Shown: positions 23,495 through 31,277, counted from the first letter of the stretch. The stretch is DNA of 64,000 bases from Curtobacterium guangdongense (GCF_049341845.1 NZ_JBMPIT010000004.1:186001-250000), one strand, 5' to 3'. Notes: generated by a model from the sequence alone, not told the origin. Numbers and translations: made by a program.

Positions 23495-24127
23495 ATGGAG
23501 ATCGCCCCCGCACCCACCCTGACCGGCGACCGCGTCACGCTCGAACCCATCGCGCACGAGCACGCGGACGACCTCCGGGCGGCGGTCGCCGACGGCGATC
23601 TGTGGCGTACGTGGTACTCCTCGATCCCGGCACCGGCGCAGGTCGACGACGAGATCGACCGGCGTCTCGCGGAACACGCTGCCGGCCGGATGGTGCCGTT
23701 CGCGGTGCGGGACCGGCCGACCGGCCGCGTCGTCGGATCGACCACGTTCATGAACGTCGACACGGCGAACCGTCGGGTCGAGATCGGGTCGACGTTCCTG
23801 GCGAAGTCGTCGCAGCGCACCGGGATCAACACCGAGTCGAAGCTCCTGATGCTGTCCCACGCGTTCGACGTGTGGCAGTGCATCGCGGTGGAGTTCCGGA
23901 CGCACTGGCACAACATGCAGTCCCGCGCGGCGATCGCGGGCCTCGGCGCCAAGCAGGACGGTGTGCTCCGGAACCACCAGATCGGCCGCGACGGCACCCT
24001 CCGCGACACCGTGGTGTCCTCCATCACGTCGTCGGAGTGGCCGACGGTGCGACTCTCCCTGGCCGAGCGGCTCCGGCGCCACGACCGGGCAGAAGGCTCG
24101 CGTCGCCGTTCCGCCCGGCACGCCTGA
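23495..24127 (+). CDS. GNAT acetyltransferase, RimJ/RimL type
   Basis: 210 residues. The N-terminal LTGDRVTLEPIAHEHADDLRAA, the VVGSTTFMNVD strand and the HWHNMQSRAAIAGLGAKQDGVLRNH region fit the RimJ/RimL-like GNAT subfamily, in which NxxSxxxIxxLG precedes the last strands. These enzymes move acetyl from acetyl-CoA to N-termini or small amines; the substrate is not evident. The tail is Arg-rich. Confidence 0.85.
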   Translation: MEIAPAPTLTGDRVTLEPIAHEHADDLRAAVADGDLWRTWYSSIPAPAQVDDEIDRRLAEHAAGRMVPFAVRDRPTGRVVGSTTFMNVDTANRRVEIGSTFLAKSSQRTGINTESKLLMLSHAFDVWQCIAVEFRTHWHNMQSRAAIAGLGAKQDGVLRNHQIGRDGTLRDTVVSSITSSEWPTVRLSLAERLRRHDRAEGSRRRSARHA

Positions 24128-24161
24128 CGCCGGGGACTCCGGGCACCCAGAGCGTCCGGCG

Positions 24162-24167
24162 TAGCCT
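24162..24167 (+). promoter_or_regulatory. -10 hexamer of a leaderless promoter (TAGCCT)
   Basis: TAGCCT, seven bases, ATG 24175. Confidence 0.5.
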
Positions 24168-24174
24168 CGCCGAC

Positions 24175-24651
24175 ATGCACGTGGGTCTCCGCCTGGTCCT
24201 CGACGCCCCTGTCGACGTCGTCCGTGATGCCCTCATGGCGCCGGAGGTGATGGTCGGTGTCACCAAGCCGTTCCTGGTCTACCGCTCGCTCGACCCCGAC
24301 GGGTTCCCGTCGCGGTGGACACCCGGGCAGCCGCACCCGATCGCGGCGAGCGCCTTCGGGCTGCTGCCGAGCGGGACGAGCCACGTGGACATCGACCGGT
24401 ACGAGGTGGACGGCGTCCCCGTGCAGCGCGACAACGGCGGCGGGACGAGCGGCCTGTTCGCCCGCATGGACATGCGGCACCGGATGGCGGTGACGGAGCT
24501 CCCGGACGGGACGACCCTGTTCGTCGACCGACTCGACTACCGGATGCGCCCCTGGGCACTCGGTCTCGCACTGTGGCCGGGCATGTGGGTGATCTGGCAG
24601 TGGCGTGCGCTGCGGATGCGGCAGCAGGCCCCGACCTGGCCCCCCGCCTGA
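24175..24651 (+). CDS. Conserved protein, SRPBCC-like
   Basis: 158 residues from the leaderless ATG at 24175. The order of beta patterns (MHVGLRLVLDAPVDVVRDALMAPEVM at the start, RMAVTELPDGTTLFVDRLDYRM in the second half) and the C-terminal helix with LWPGMWVIWQWRALRMRQ suggest a START/SRPBCC lipid- or ligand-binding fold. Function unknown. Confidence 0.6.
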   Translation: MHVGLRLVLDAPVDVVRDALMAPEVMVGVTKPFLVYRSLDPDGFPSRWTPGQPHPIAASAFGLLPSGTSHVDIDRYEVDGVPVQRDNGGGTSGLFARMDMRHRMAVTELPDGTTLFVDRLDYRMRPWALGLALWPGMWVIWQWRALRMRQQAPTWPPA

Positions 24652-24705
24652 CGCAACGGTCCGCACGGAATCGAGCCGAGCCTCCCGTCCGCCGCGGAGC
24701 GGGCG

Positions 24706-24711
24706 TAGCCT
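24706..24711 (+). promoter_or_regulatory. -10 hexamer of a leaderless promoter (TAGCCT)
   Basis: TAGCCT, seven bases, GTG 24719. The dispersed motif GCCGAGCCTCC ends about 20 bases upstream, at 24685. Confidence 0.5.
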
Positions 24712-24718
24712 CGACCAC

Positions 24719-25366
24719 GTGAGCCAGACGCGCCCCCAGGAGCCGACGACCGACGACCGCGTGCACAGCACGCTGGCGACCGTGGACTGGCGGCGCATGA
24801 CGTTCGACCTGTACCGCCGCGTGCGCGCCACCCGCGATCCCGAGACGGCGCACGCGCTGTGGCGGGAGACCCGTGACGCGATGTTCGCGGAGCACCCGGC
24901 CAGCCCGCTGCTCGACGAGGACGCCCGCGACTTCGAGGAGCTCCCGGTCCCGCCGTACGACCCGGAGTGGCGCTTCCGGGCCCGTGTCGAGCCGGCCGAG
25001 CCGCAGGTGCTCGACGTCGAGACCGGCACGGACGGCATCGTGCACTTCGACCGCCTCGGCATCGTAACGCTGCCCGGCATCGGGACGCTCGACGTGTGGT
25101 CGCACGGCGGGTACGCGGGCGGGGTGTTCATCCCCGTGAAGGACGCCAGCGCCGGGAAGGCCCGCGGGACCTACGGCGGCGGACGCTACCTGCTCGACAC
25201 GATCAAGGGCGCCGACCTCGGGGGTGACGACGGCGAACTCGTGCTCGACTTCAACTTCGCGTACAACCCCTCGTGCGCGTACGACCCGGCGTGGGCGTGC
25301 CCGCTCGCGCCTCCCGGCAACACCGTCGCGGTGGCGATCCCCGTCGGCGAGCAGTACGACTTCTAG
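24719..25366 (+). CDS. DUF1684 family protein
   Basis: 215 residues from GTG 24719. The family core is plain: LWRETRDAMFAEHPASPL near residue 45, then GTYGGGRYLLDTIKGADLG near 142 and DFNFAYNPSCAYDPAWACPLAPPGN near 180. The family has no settled function. The GntR gene follows 10 bases downstream with its own -10 sharing the stop codon. Confidence 0.92.
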   Translation: MSQTRPQEPTTDDRVHSTLATVDWRRMTFDLYRRVRATRDPETAHALWRETRDAMFAEHPASPLLDEDARDFEELPVPPYDPEWRFRARVEPAEPQVLDVETGTDGIVHFDRLGIVTLPGIGTLDVWSHGGYAGGVFIPVKDASAGKARGTYGGGRYLLDTIKGADLGGDDGELVLDFNFAYNPSCAYDPAWACPLAPPGNTVAVAIPVGEQYDF

Positions 25367-25369
25367 GGT
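25364..25369 (+). promoter_or_regulatory. -10 hexamer built on the upstream stop codon (TAGGGT)
   Basis: The TAG stop of the DUF1684 gene is the first half of TAGGGT, followed by seven bases and ATG 25377: a leaderless promoter inside the gene junction. Confidence 0.5.
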
Positions 25370-25376
25370 GGGCGCG

Positions 25377-25742
25377 ATGTCTTCGACCGGGCTCGTGGCG
25401 ATCGACGCCGGAGGGCGGATCCCGCCGTTCGAGCAGGTGCGGTCCCAGATCGCCGCCCAGATCACGGCCGGCTACCTCGTCGACGGGCAGCGGCTCCCGA
25501 GCGTCCGTGCGCTCGCGGACGAACTCGGGCTCGCGCCGGGGACGGTCGCGAAGGCCTACACGCTGCTCGAGGAGACCGGGCTCGTGCACACCGCACGGGG
25601 CGCCGGCACGCGGGTGATCCGACCGGCGGCCGTGCCGGAGGACGTCGTCACAGCGGCCCGTGCGCTCGCGGCTGCGGCGCGGGGTGCCGGGTTGTCGGCG
25701 GACCAGGCGACGGCGGCGCTCCGCGACGTCTGGCCCGCGTAG
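25377..25742 (+). CDS. GntR-family regulator, YtrA type
   Basis: 121 residues: a winged-helix DNA-binding domain (IPPFEQVRSQIAAQITAGYL, GQRLPSVRALADELGLAPGTVAKAYTLLEETGLVHTARGAGTRV) with only about 45 residues after it, the short C-terminus of the YtrA subfamily, which usually controls neighbouring ABC transporters. No transporter is adjacent here. Confidence 0.9.
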   Translation: MSSTGLVAIDAGGRIPPFEQVRSQIAAQITAGYLVDGQRLPSVRALADELGLAPGTVAKAYTLLEETGLVHTARGAGTRVIRPAAVPEDVVTAARALAAAARGAGLSADQATAALRDVWPA

Positions 25743-25764
25743 GCGCGGCGCCGCGCGGCGACCT

Positions 25765-25824
25765 TTCGTGCTCGGCGACAGTTCACGCGCCCGCACGGCC
25801 GTGACGTGTCGCTGAGCACGAAAC
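25765..25824. terminator. Palindromic bidirectional terminator, family of two
   Basis: 24-base arms beginning TTTCGTGCTCGGCGACAGTT, three mismatches, 12-base loop, between the convergent GntR and GH114 genes. A-rich and T-rich arm ends would give a T-run on both strands. The inner arm matches the palindrome at 22372-22419. Confidence 0.75.
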
Positions 25825-25836
25825 CGGCACCAGCGC

Positions 25837-26667
25837 TCAGCAGCGCTCGAACACGTACGCCTTCGACGACACGGGCACCAGGTCCCGGTCGCGCAGGATC
25901 GTCATCGCCGGGCGGTCGTCGAGGTCGCACACCGAGGACCACGACCGGCCGATGTTGTCCGAGTACTCGATGTCGATGACCCGCGGACCGTAGGTCTTCG
26001 TGTACGCGGCACACTCCCGGTACTTCACGCACTCCTCCGCGACGACGAAGTCGAACCCGGTGTCACGCTTGCCGGAGGCCCCGAGCTGCGGGGTGTTCTT
26101 CTGCCCGGCGGCGAGTCCGTGCGCATGCGCGACGTCGACGAGCGCCGAGGCCAGGGCGAGGTTCCCCGACCGGGTCAGCGCACCGTGCGAGCGCGTCCAC
26201 GAGTCGAGGTTGTCGAACTCGACGGCGTCGAACCCGCGGTCGCTGCACCGGGCGATCGACTTCGTCAGCACCGCCACGATCGAGTCGCGCGCGGCGGCCG
26301 TCCTCGTGTCGAGGAGCATCTCGTCCGGCCACCCCGGGTCGGACACCGGATCGCCGTCGTCGTCCCGCAACAGGGCGTCGGCGTGCGAGCGCTTCCACAT
26401 CGACGCGTCCTCCGGCTGGGTCTGGAAGCCGTTGACGTAGCAGATGTCGTACTTGCCGGACGCGGGGTGCGCGGTGCTGTCGCGCTCGACGATCGTCACG
26501 TCGTCCGCCGGCCGGTAGGCGCCACCGAGCTGGTAGTCGGGGACACCCGAGGTCGGCAGGTTCGTGTAGTCGTGACCCCCGGACGCCGGAGACGAAGCAG
26601 TCGCGCAACCGGACACGAGCAGGGTCCCCACGACGACGGCACCGATGAGCAGGGTCCGTGACAGCAT
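25837..26667 (-). CDS. Lipoprotein with GH114 (endo-alpha-1,4-polygalactosaminidase) domain
   Basis: 276 residues. Lipobox LVSGC at residue 20. The mature part has the GH114 barrel landmarks: YQLGGAYRPADDVTIVERD, KYDICYVNGFQTQPED, RGFDAVEFDNLDSWTRS (the conserved acidic strand end) and GFDFVVAEECVKYREC. The family cleaves galactosamine-containing exopolysaccharide, so an anchored enzyme could act on its own or a neighbour's matrix. A GATGAT hexamer six bases before the ATG suggests a leaderless start. Confidence 0.85.
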   Translation of the reverse strand: MLSRTLLIGAVVVGTLLVSGCATASSPASGGHDYTNLPTSGVPDYQLGGAYRPADDVTIVERDSTAHPASGKYDICYVNGFQTQPEDASMWKRSHADALLRDDDGDPVSDPGWPDEMLLDTRTAAARDSIVAVLTKSIARCSDRGFDAVEFDNLDSWTRSHGALTRSGNLALASALVDVAHAHGLAAGQKNTPQLGASGKRDTGFDFVVAEECVKYRECAAYTKTYGPRVIDIEYSDNIGRSWSSVCDLDDRPAMTILRDRDLVPVSSKAYVFERC

Positions 26668-26706
26668 GCACGGATCATCCCACGAGCAGGTTTCGGGTCC
26701 ACCCGC

Positions 26707-26992
26707 TATGATGGGCAGTACTCGAGGCGCCGATCGCCTCGTGCGTCGTACGGACGCCCCCGAAACCTCCCGGTCGAACTCGACCGATGCGTATCGCGCA
26801 CCACCGCTCCCCCGGAACCCGTCCGGGTCGGAACACCGGTGCCAGGCTCTCTGCTGCGGCGACAGTGTCCACACCATCGCGCCCGCAGGCCCGCTCCCCC
26901 GGAGCGACCAGCGGACAGCGACAACGGACATGCTCCCGCCCGCGCGCTGATCCGAGCGCGCACCACGGCCGGCAACGGCCCGAAAGGTCACC
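26707..26992 (+). promoter_or_regulatory. Promoter and long 5' leader of the DEAD-box helicase gene
   Basis: The 325 bases between the GH114 start and the helicase ATG hold no gene I can support. TATGAT at 26707-26712 is a good -10. A transcript from about 26719 would have a leader of some 275 bases, starting with a perfect hairpin at 26723-26741 (CGAGGCG, CCGAT, CGCCTCG). The leader contrasts with the leaderless starts around it and suggests RNA-level control, as is common for RNA helicases. Confidence 0.55.
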
Positions 26993-28600
26993 ATGACCAA
27001 CCCCACTGCTGACGTCCGCTTCGCCGATCTCGGCGTCCCGACCCCGATGGTCGACGTCCTCGTCGCCCAGGGCAAGGAGACCGCCTTCCCGATCCAGGTG
27101 GACACCCTCCCCGACTCCCTCAACGGCAAGGACGTGCTCGGCCGTGGCCGCACCGGCTCCGGCAAGACGATCGCCTTCGCGATCCCGCTCGCCGCGCGCC
27201 TCGCCGCCAACCCGCGCAAGCGCCGCGCCGGGCGCCCCCGCGCGCTCGTCCTCGCCCCGACGCGTGAGCTCGCGACGCAGATCGACGCGACGCTCGCCCC
27301 GCTCGCCAAGGCGATGGGCCTGAACACCACGACGATCTTCGGCGGCGTCTCGCAGGGCCGTCAGGTCGACGCGCTGCGCGGTGGCGTCGACGTCGTCGTC
27401 GCCTGCCCCGGTCGCCTCGCCGACCTCATGCAGCAGGGCCACGTGCAGCTCGACGCGATTGAGGTCACCGTCCTCGACGAGGCCGACCACATGGCCGACA
27501 TGGGTTTCCTGCCCGGCGTGACGAAGATCATGCAGGCGACGCCCGAGCAGGGACAGCGCCTGCTGTTCTCCGCCACGCTCGACAACGGCGTGGACAAGCT
27601 CGTCAAGAAGTTCCTCCACAACCCGGTGATGCACTCCGTCGACGACGAGTCCAGCCCCGTCGAGGCGATGACCCACCACGTGTTCGAGGTCGCCGACGCC
27701 GACGCGAAGAAGGACCTCGTCCGGACCCTCGCCTCCGGCACCGGTCGCCGCATCCTCTTCATGCGCACGAAGCACCACGCCAAGCGCCTGGCCAAGCAGC
27801 TCTCGTCGCAGGGCATCCCCGCGGTGGACCTGCAGGGCAACCTGTCGCAGGGCGCCCGTGAGCGGAACCTCGCGAAGTTCTCCGCCGGCGAGGCCCTCGT
27901 CCTCGTCGCCACCGACGTCGCCGCCCGTGGTGTGCACGTCGACAACGTCGAGCTCGTCGTGCACGTCGACCCGCCGACCGAGCACAAGGCGTACCTGCAC
28001 CGCTCGGGCCGTACCGCCCGTGCCGGTTCGTCCGGTGACGTCGTCACGGTCGTCATGCCGGCCGAGCGTCGCGACGTCGCGCAGATGATGCGCAAGGCCG
28101 CGATCACCGCCAAGCCGCAGCAGGTCAGCGCGAACTCCGCGCCGGTCGCCGAGCTCGTCGGTGAGATCGCCCCGATCCGCCACGTGGCCGAGGCCCCGGT
28201 CCAGCAGCAGCAGCCCCGTCGCCAGCAGTCCGCCTCGTCCGAGTCCGCCGGTCAGGGTCGCGGTCGCGGCCGTGGTCGCGGCGGTCGGACGGGAGGCTCG
28301 GCTCCGGCCGCGCAGTCCGGCTCGGCTGCCAGCGGATCCGGTGCAGGACGTCGTGGCGGCCGTTCCGCGGACGCCGCGTCCGCCGGTCGCGGCGGTCGCT
28401 CCGCCGACACCGCGTCGGCCGGTGGGCAGCGTCGCAGCGGCGGGAGCCGTCGTGCGTCGAGCGACACCGTCCGCGGTGGCTCGGCTCCGGTCTGGTCGTC
28501 GGACGGTGGCTACGCCGCCGGTCGCTCCGGTTCCGAGCCCGGTGGCAACCGTCGTGGCGGTTCGCGTCGGGCATCGCGTCCGGCCGGCTCCGCGCGCTGA
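26993..28600 (+). CDS. DEAD-box ATP-dependent RNA helicase with RGG-like tail
   Basis: 535 residues. All core motifs are present: FADLGV and FPIQ (Q motif), GRGRTGSGKT (motif I), PTRELATQI, VLDEADHMADMGF (motif II), SAT (III), then the second RecA domain with RGVHVDNV and HRSGRTARAG (VI). From about residue 400 the tail is Gly/Arg/Ser-rich (GRGRGRGRGG and similar), as in RNA-annealing helicases of cold shock and ribosome assembly. The tail DNA contains one copy of the dispersed GGAGGCTCGGC motif. Confidence 0.94.
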   Translation: MTNPTADVRFADLGVPTPMVDVLVAQGKETAFPIQVDTLPDSLNGKDVLGRGRTGSGKTIAFAIPLAARLAANPRKRRAGRPRALVLAPTRELATQIDATLAPLAKAMGLNTTTIFGGVSQGRQVDALRGGVDVVVACPGRLADLMQQGHVQLDAIEVTVLDEADHMADMGFLPGVTKIMQATPEQGQRLLFSATLDNGVDKLVKKFLHNPVMHSVDDESSPVEAMTHHVFEVADADAKKDLVRTLASGTGRRILFMRTKHHAKRLAKQLSSQGIPAVDLQGNLSQGARERNLAKFSAGEALVLVATDVAARGVHVDNVELVVHVDPPTEHKAYLHRSGRTARAGSSGDVVTVVMPAERRDVAQMMRKAAITAKPQQVSANSAPVAELVGEIAPIRHVAEAPVQQQQPRRQQSASSESAGQGRGRGRGRGGRTGGSAPAAQSGSAASGSGAGRRGGRSADAASAGRGGRSADTASAGGQRRSGGSRRASSDTVRGGSAPVWSSDGGYAAGRSGSEPGGNRRGGSRRASRPAGSAR

Positions 28601-28721
28601 CGCCAGGGGACAACCTCAACGCTCCCTGCGAGCGGATGTCCCGTCAGGTGTAGCTTCTGGGTCACCGGAGGGCGCGAGAGTGCCACCCGGATGACCTGTC
28701 CACCGACGGAAGGAGCCGCCT

Positions 28722-28922
28722 ATGGCTGGCATCGATGACATCAAGAACGCTGCCGAGAAGGCAGCCGGCAAGGCCAAGGAAGCCGTCGGGAACCTGACGG
28801 ACAACGACCGCCTCAAGGCCGAAGGCCAGACCGACCAGGCGAAGGCCTCGGCGAAGCAGGGTGCGACGGACGTAAAGGACGCCGCGCACGGCGTTGCCGA
28901 CAGCTTCAAGGACAACAAGTAA
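28722..28922 (+). CDS. CsbD-family stress protein
   Basis: 66 residues, Lys/Ala/Asp-rich, with GKAKEAVGNLTDNDRLKAEG, the CsbD signature. Small, hydrophilic, probably disordered. In Bacillus CsbD is under the general stress sigma factor; regulation here is not shown. Ribosome binding site GGAAGGAG. Confidence 0.92.
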   Translation: MAGIDDIKNAAEKAAGKAKEAVGNLTDNDRLKAEGQTDQAKASAKQGATDVKDAAHGVADSFKDNK

Positions 28923-28951
28923 GACCAAGTCGGTCGCACAGACCGCACTGC

Positions 28952-28989
28952 GAAGCCCCCGGATCCCATGCGGATCGCGGGGGCTTCGT
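28952..28989. terminator. Bidirectional hairpin terminator
   Basis: Arms CGAAGCCCCCG and complement around a 16-base loop that can itself pair (GGATC, GATC-like). Lies between the convergent CsbD and DUF4916 genes. Confidence 0.8.
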
Positions 28990-29004
28990 CGTGTTCGGAG
29001 GTCG

Positions 29005-29547
29005 TTACAGCAGCGCGCCGACGGAGGCGAGACCCGCACGCATGAGTGCGCCGCGGCCGCCTTCCATCTCGTCGGAGACCGCGGCCGACGCGGCTTCCAT
29101 CGGGCTCATCCACGTCAGCTCGAGGGCGTCCTGACGCGGCTCGCACGTGCCGGTGACGGGGACGACGTACGCCAGGGAGATCGCGTGCTGTCGCTCGTCG
29201 GTGTACACCGAGGCGCCGGGCAGCGGGAAGTACTCCGCGACGGTGAACGGCGCCGGGTTCGACGGCAGCTGCGGGAACGCCATCGGCCCGAGGTCCTTCT
29301 CGAGGTGCCGGAACAGCGCGGTGCGGATCGACTCGCCGAACATCACACGTCCGGACACGAGCGTGCGGGCGATCGAACCGCTCGGGGCGACGCGGAGCAG
29401 CACACCGACCTCGGTCACGACACCGAGGCCGTCGGTGCGGACGGGGATCGCCTCGACGTAGCAGATCGGCAGGCGACGGCGGACCATCGCGAGCTCCTCG
29501 TCGGACAGCCAGCCGGAGTCGGGGTCGGGGGTGCGCAACGAGGCCAT
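29005..29547 (-). CDS. DUF4916 (NUDIX-like) protein
   Basis: 180 residues. The pattern LPICYVEAIPVRTDGLGVVTEVGVLLRV, GESIRTALFRHLEKDLGPMA and YFPLPGASVYTDERQHAISLAYVVPV matches DUF4916, a NUDIX-fold family. The canonical NUDIX box GX5EX7REUXEEXGU is incomplete (G-ESIRTALFRHLEKDLG), so pyrophosphohydrolase activity is uncertain. Confidence 0.85.
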   Translation of the reverse strand: MASLRTPDPDSGWLSDEELAMVRRRLPICYVEAIPVRTDGLGVVTEVGVLLRVAPSGSIARTLVSGRVMFGESIRTALFRHLEKDLGPMAFPQLPSNPAPFTVAEYFPLPGASVYTDERQHAISLAYVVPVTGTCEPRQDALELTWMSPMEAASAAVSDEMEGGRGALMRAGLASVGALL

Positions 29548-29553
29548 GCACCG

Positions 29554-29559
29554 TGTCTA
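29554..29559 (-). promoter_or_regulatory. Possible -10 hexamer of a leaderless promoter (TAGACA)
   Basis: Minus strand TAGACA, six bases, ATG 29547. The hexamer is weaker than the others in the window. Confidence 0.35.
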
Positions 29560-29605
29560 CCAGGGACCGGGGCGAAGGACGTGCAAGACCACGGGGTTGG
29601 GGATG

Positions 29606-29625
29606 GTTGATGCGTCAACTATTCT
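29606..29625 (+). promoter_or_regulatory. MarR-type palindrome and -10 before the esterase gene
   Basis: GTTGA TGCG TCAAC (29606-29619) is a perfect 5-base-arm inverted repeat that abuts TATTCT (29620-29625), itself seven bases before the ATG at 29633. A repressor on the palindrome would block a leaderless promoter. The shape suits MarR-family regulators; none is encoded next to it. Confidence 0.5.
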
Positions 29626-29632
29626 CGGCAGC

Positions 29633-30250
29633 ATGATCGACCAGAGCGCCGTCCAGTGGACCCGTCCGGCAGGCGAACGCGCCGGCACACCCCTGCTCGT
29701 CCTGCTGCACGGGGTGGGGTCGAACGAGCAGGATCTCCTCGGCCTCGCGCCCGCGCTGCCGCCGACGTGGACGATCGCGTCGCTGCGGGCACCGATGGCT
29801 TGGGGGCCCGGGTACAGCTGGTACCCGCTCGGGACGCCGGGGTCGCCCGCGCTCGAGCCCGTCGATGCCGCGGTGGACGGCGTCCTCGACTGGATCGACG
29901 CCGTCGCCGCCGACCACCCGCGGATCGGGCTGCTCGGGTTCTCGCAGGGCGGGTCGATGGCGCTGCAGCTCCTGCGCGCACGGTCGGCGGGCTTCGCGTT
30001 CGCCGTGTCGTTGTCCGGGTTCGTGGTGCCCGGCGTCGCGGACTCCCGTGACGAGGCCGTCGCCGCGGTGCGCCCGCGGGTCTTCCTCGGGCACGGCGAC
30101 CTCGACCCGGTCATCCCTGGCGAGGCCACCGCGCGGACGGCCGCCTGGGCAGCGGCGCACACCGACGTGACCGATCGCACCTACGAGGGACTGCCGCACG
30201 CGGTGTCGGCGGCGGAACTGGCGGACGTGGCCGCCTTCATCGCTTCCTGA
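29633..30250 (+). CDS. Phospholipase/carboxylesterase family alpha/beta hydrolase
   Basis: 205 residues. LLVLLHGVGSNEQDLLGLAPAL gives the oxyanion region. GFSQGGSMAL near residue 105 is the nucleophile elbow, with Asp in GHGDLDPVIP near 160 and His in LPHAVS near 190. Belongs to PF02230, with carboxylesterases and the MhqD hydrolase induced by quinones. Cytoplasmic. The palindrome before it suggests induction by a small molecule. Confidence 0.88.
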   Translation: MIDQSAVQWTRPAGERAGTPLLVLLHGVGSNEQDLLGLAPALPPTWTIASLRAPMAWGPGYSWYPLGTPGSPALEPVDAAVDGVLDWIDAVAADHPRIGLLGFSQGGSMALQLLRARSAGFAFAVSLSGFVVPGVADSRDEAVAAVRPRVFLGHGDLDPVIPGEATARTAAWAAAHTDVTDRTYEGLPHAVSAAELADVAAFIAS

Positions 30251-30299
30251 CCCACGCCCCTGCCGCGCGCCCGACGCGCCCGAACGCGCCCGCCCTGCG

Positions 30300-30360
30300 A
30301 TCGAGGGAACAGAAAACGTCGGGTACGCGCTGGCGACCCGACGTTTTCTGCTCCCTCGAT
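30300..30360. terminator. Long bidirectional palindrome
   Basis: Arms of about 25 bases (ATCGAGGGAACAGAAAACGT and onward) with one mismatch and an 11-base loop, between the convergent esterase and PadR genes. The AAAA and TTTT inside the arms resemble terminators working in both directions. Confidence 0.75.
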
Positions 30361-30380
30361 GCTGTGGGAGGGACCACGGA

Positions 30381-30424
30381 CGGACGGGAGGCCCGGTGCC
30401 AGCTGGCACCGGGCCTCCCGTCCG
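30381..30424. repeat. Perfect 44-base palindrome built on the dispersed motif variant
   Basis: 20-base arms (CGGACGGGAGGCCCGGTGCC) around AGCT. The arm contains GGGAGGCCCGG, a one-base variant of the dispersed GGAGGCTCGG motif, and the arms match the layout of the palindrome at 36845-36893. Confidence 0.85.
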
Positions 30425-30439
30425 CGTGGTGTTGTGTCG

Positions 30440-31117
30440 CTAGTCGGCGAGGATCTGCAGGAGGTCCTTGCGGAGTTGGTCGACCTTGGCGGCTGCCGCC
30501 TTGGTCTGCTCCTCCGTCGCGCTGGTGCGGTACATGTGGAGCACGCCCATCGTCTTGCGGAGCGACTCGAAGAACTCGCGCTGTGCGTCCGGGACACCGG
30601 GCGTGGAGTCCCACGCCGCGGCGATCTCGTCGGCCTTCGCCTCTGCCTCGGCTTTGCCGGCGTCGGTGAGCTCGAAGAGCGTCTTGCGGCCGTCACCCGT
30701 CGAGACGACGAGGTCTTCATCGACGAGCTGCTGGAGCGTCGGGTAGACCGAGCCGGGGCTCGGCTTCCAGGCGCCGCCGGTGCGCTCGGCGATCGTCTTG
30801 ATGATCGCGTAGCCGTTCTGCGGGCCCTCGGCCAGCAGGCCGAGGATCGCGAGGCGGACGTCGCCGCGGCGACGACGCTCACGGCCGAAGCCGGGGCCGC
30901 CGAAGCCCATCCCGGGACCCATGCCGGGGCCGAAGCCCATGCCGGGACCGAAACCGCCACGGCCGAAGCCGCCGCGTCCACCGTGGTCACCGCGGTCGCG
31001 GCCGGGGAAGCCGGCGCCGTGGTGCTGCCGCGCGCCGCCGAAGCGGGGGCCGCGCGGACCGAAGCCGCGCTGCTGGCGGCCGTTGTCGTTGTTCTCGTAG
31101 TCATCCATGGTGCGCAT
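30440..31117 (-). CDS. PadR-family regulator with Gly/Phe/Met-rich N-terminal tail
   Basis: 225 residues from the ATG at 31117 (AGGAAGGAG six bases upstream; an ATG at 31108 is possible). Residues 1-80 are low complexity, with GFGPGMGFGPGMG and similar. Residues about 85-160 are a PadR winged helix (DVRLAILGLLAEGPQNGYAIIKTIAERTGG, PSPGSVYPTLQQLVDEDLVV, KTLFELTDAGK), and the last 60 form the dimerisation helix. Probably represses its own promoter through the TATCG half-sites at 31179-31213. Confidence 0.9.
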   Translation of the reverse strand: MRTMDDYENNDNGRQQRGFGPRGPRFGGARQHHGAGFPGRDRGDHGGRGGFGRGGFGPGMGFGPGMGPGMGFGGPGFGRERRRRGDVRLAILGLLAEGPQNGYAIIKTIAERTGGAWKPSPGSVYPTLQQLVDEDLVVSTGDGRKTLFELTDAGKAEAEAKADEIAAAWDSTPGVPDAQREFFESLRKTMGVLHMYRTSATEEQTKAAAAKVDQLRKDLLQILAD

Positions 31118-31178
31118 GAGTGACTCCTTCCTGGTTCGTGTTCGAAGTCGTCTCGCGCTTCCGAACTGTTCCGTTCGT

Positions 31179-31213
31179 ATCGCGATGTGTTAACGATAGA
31201 TCGGTAACTATCG
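31179..31213 (-). promoter_or_regulatory. Cluster of TATCG/CGATA half-sites before padR
   Basis: TATCGCGAT (31179-31187) and the inverted repeat CGATAG..CTATCG (31194-31213) give four half-sites in 35 bases, between padR and lhr. PadR proteins bind such inverted repeats; autoregulation is inference, and lhr could also be affected. Confidence 0.5.
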
Positions 31214-31277
31214 CTTTGTCAAGGACGTCTTCTCATTGGGTCGGTTGTCGGGGGTCGCGGGCAGGATGGGACGGACC

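Noticed and set aside
26720..26950. Small open frame in the helicase leader
   Set aside because: Composition is not protein-like and no ribosome binding site is present; better read as a 5' leader.
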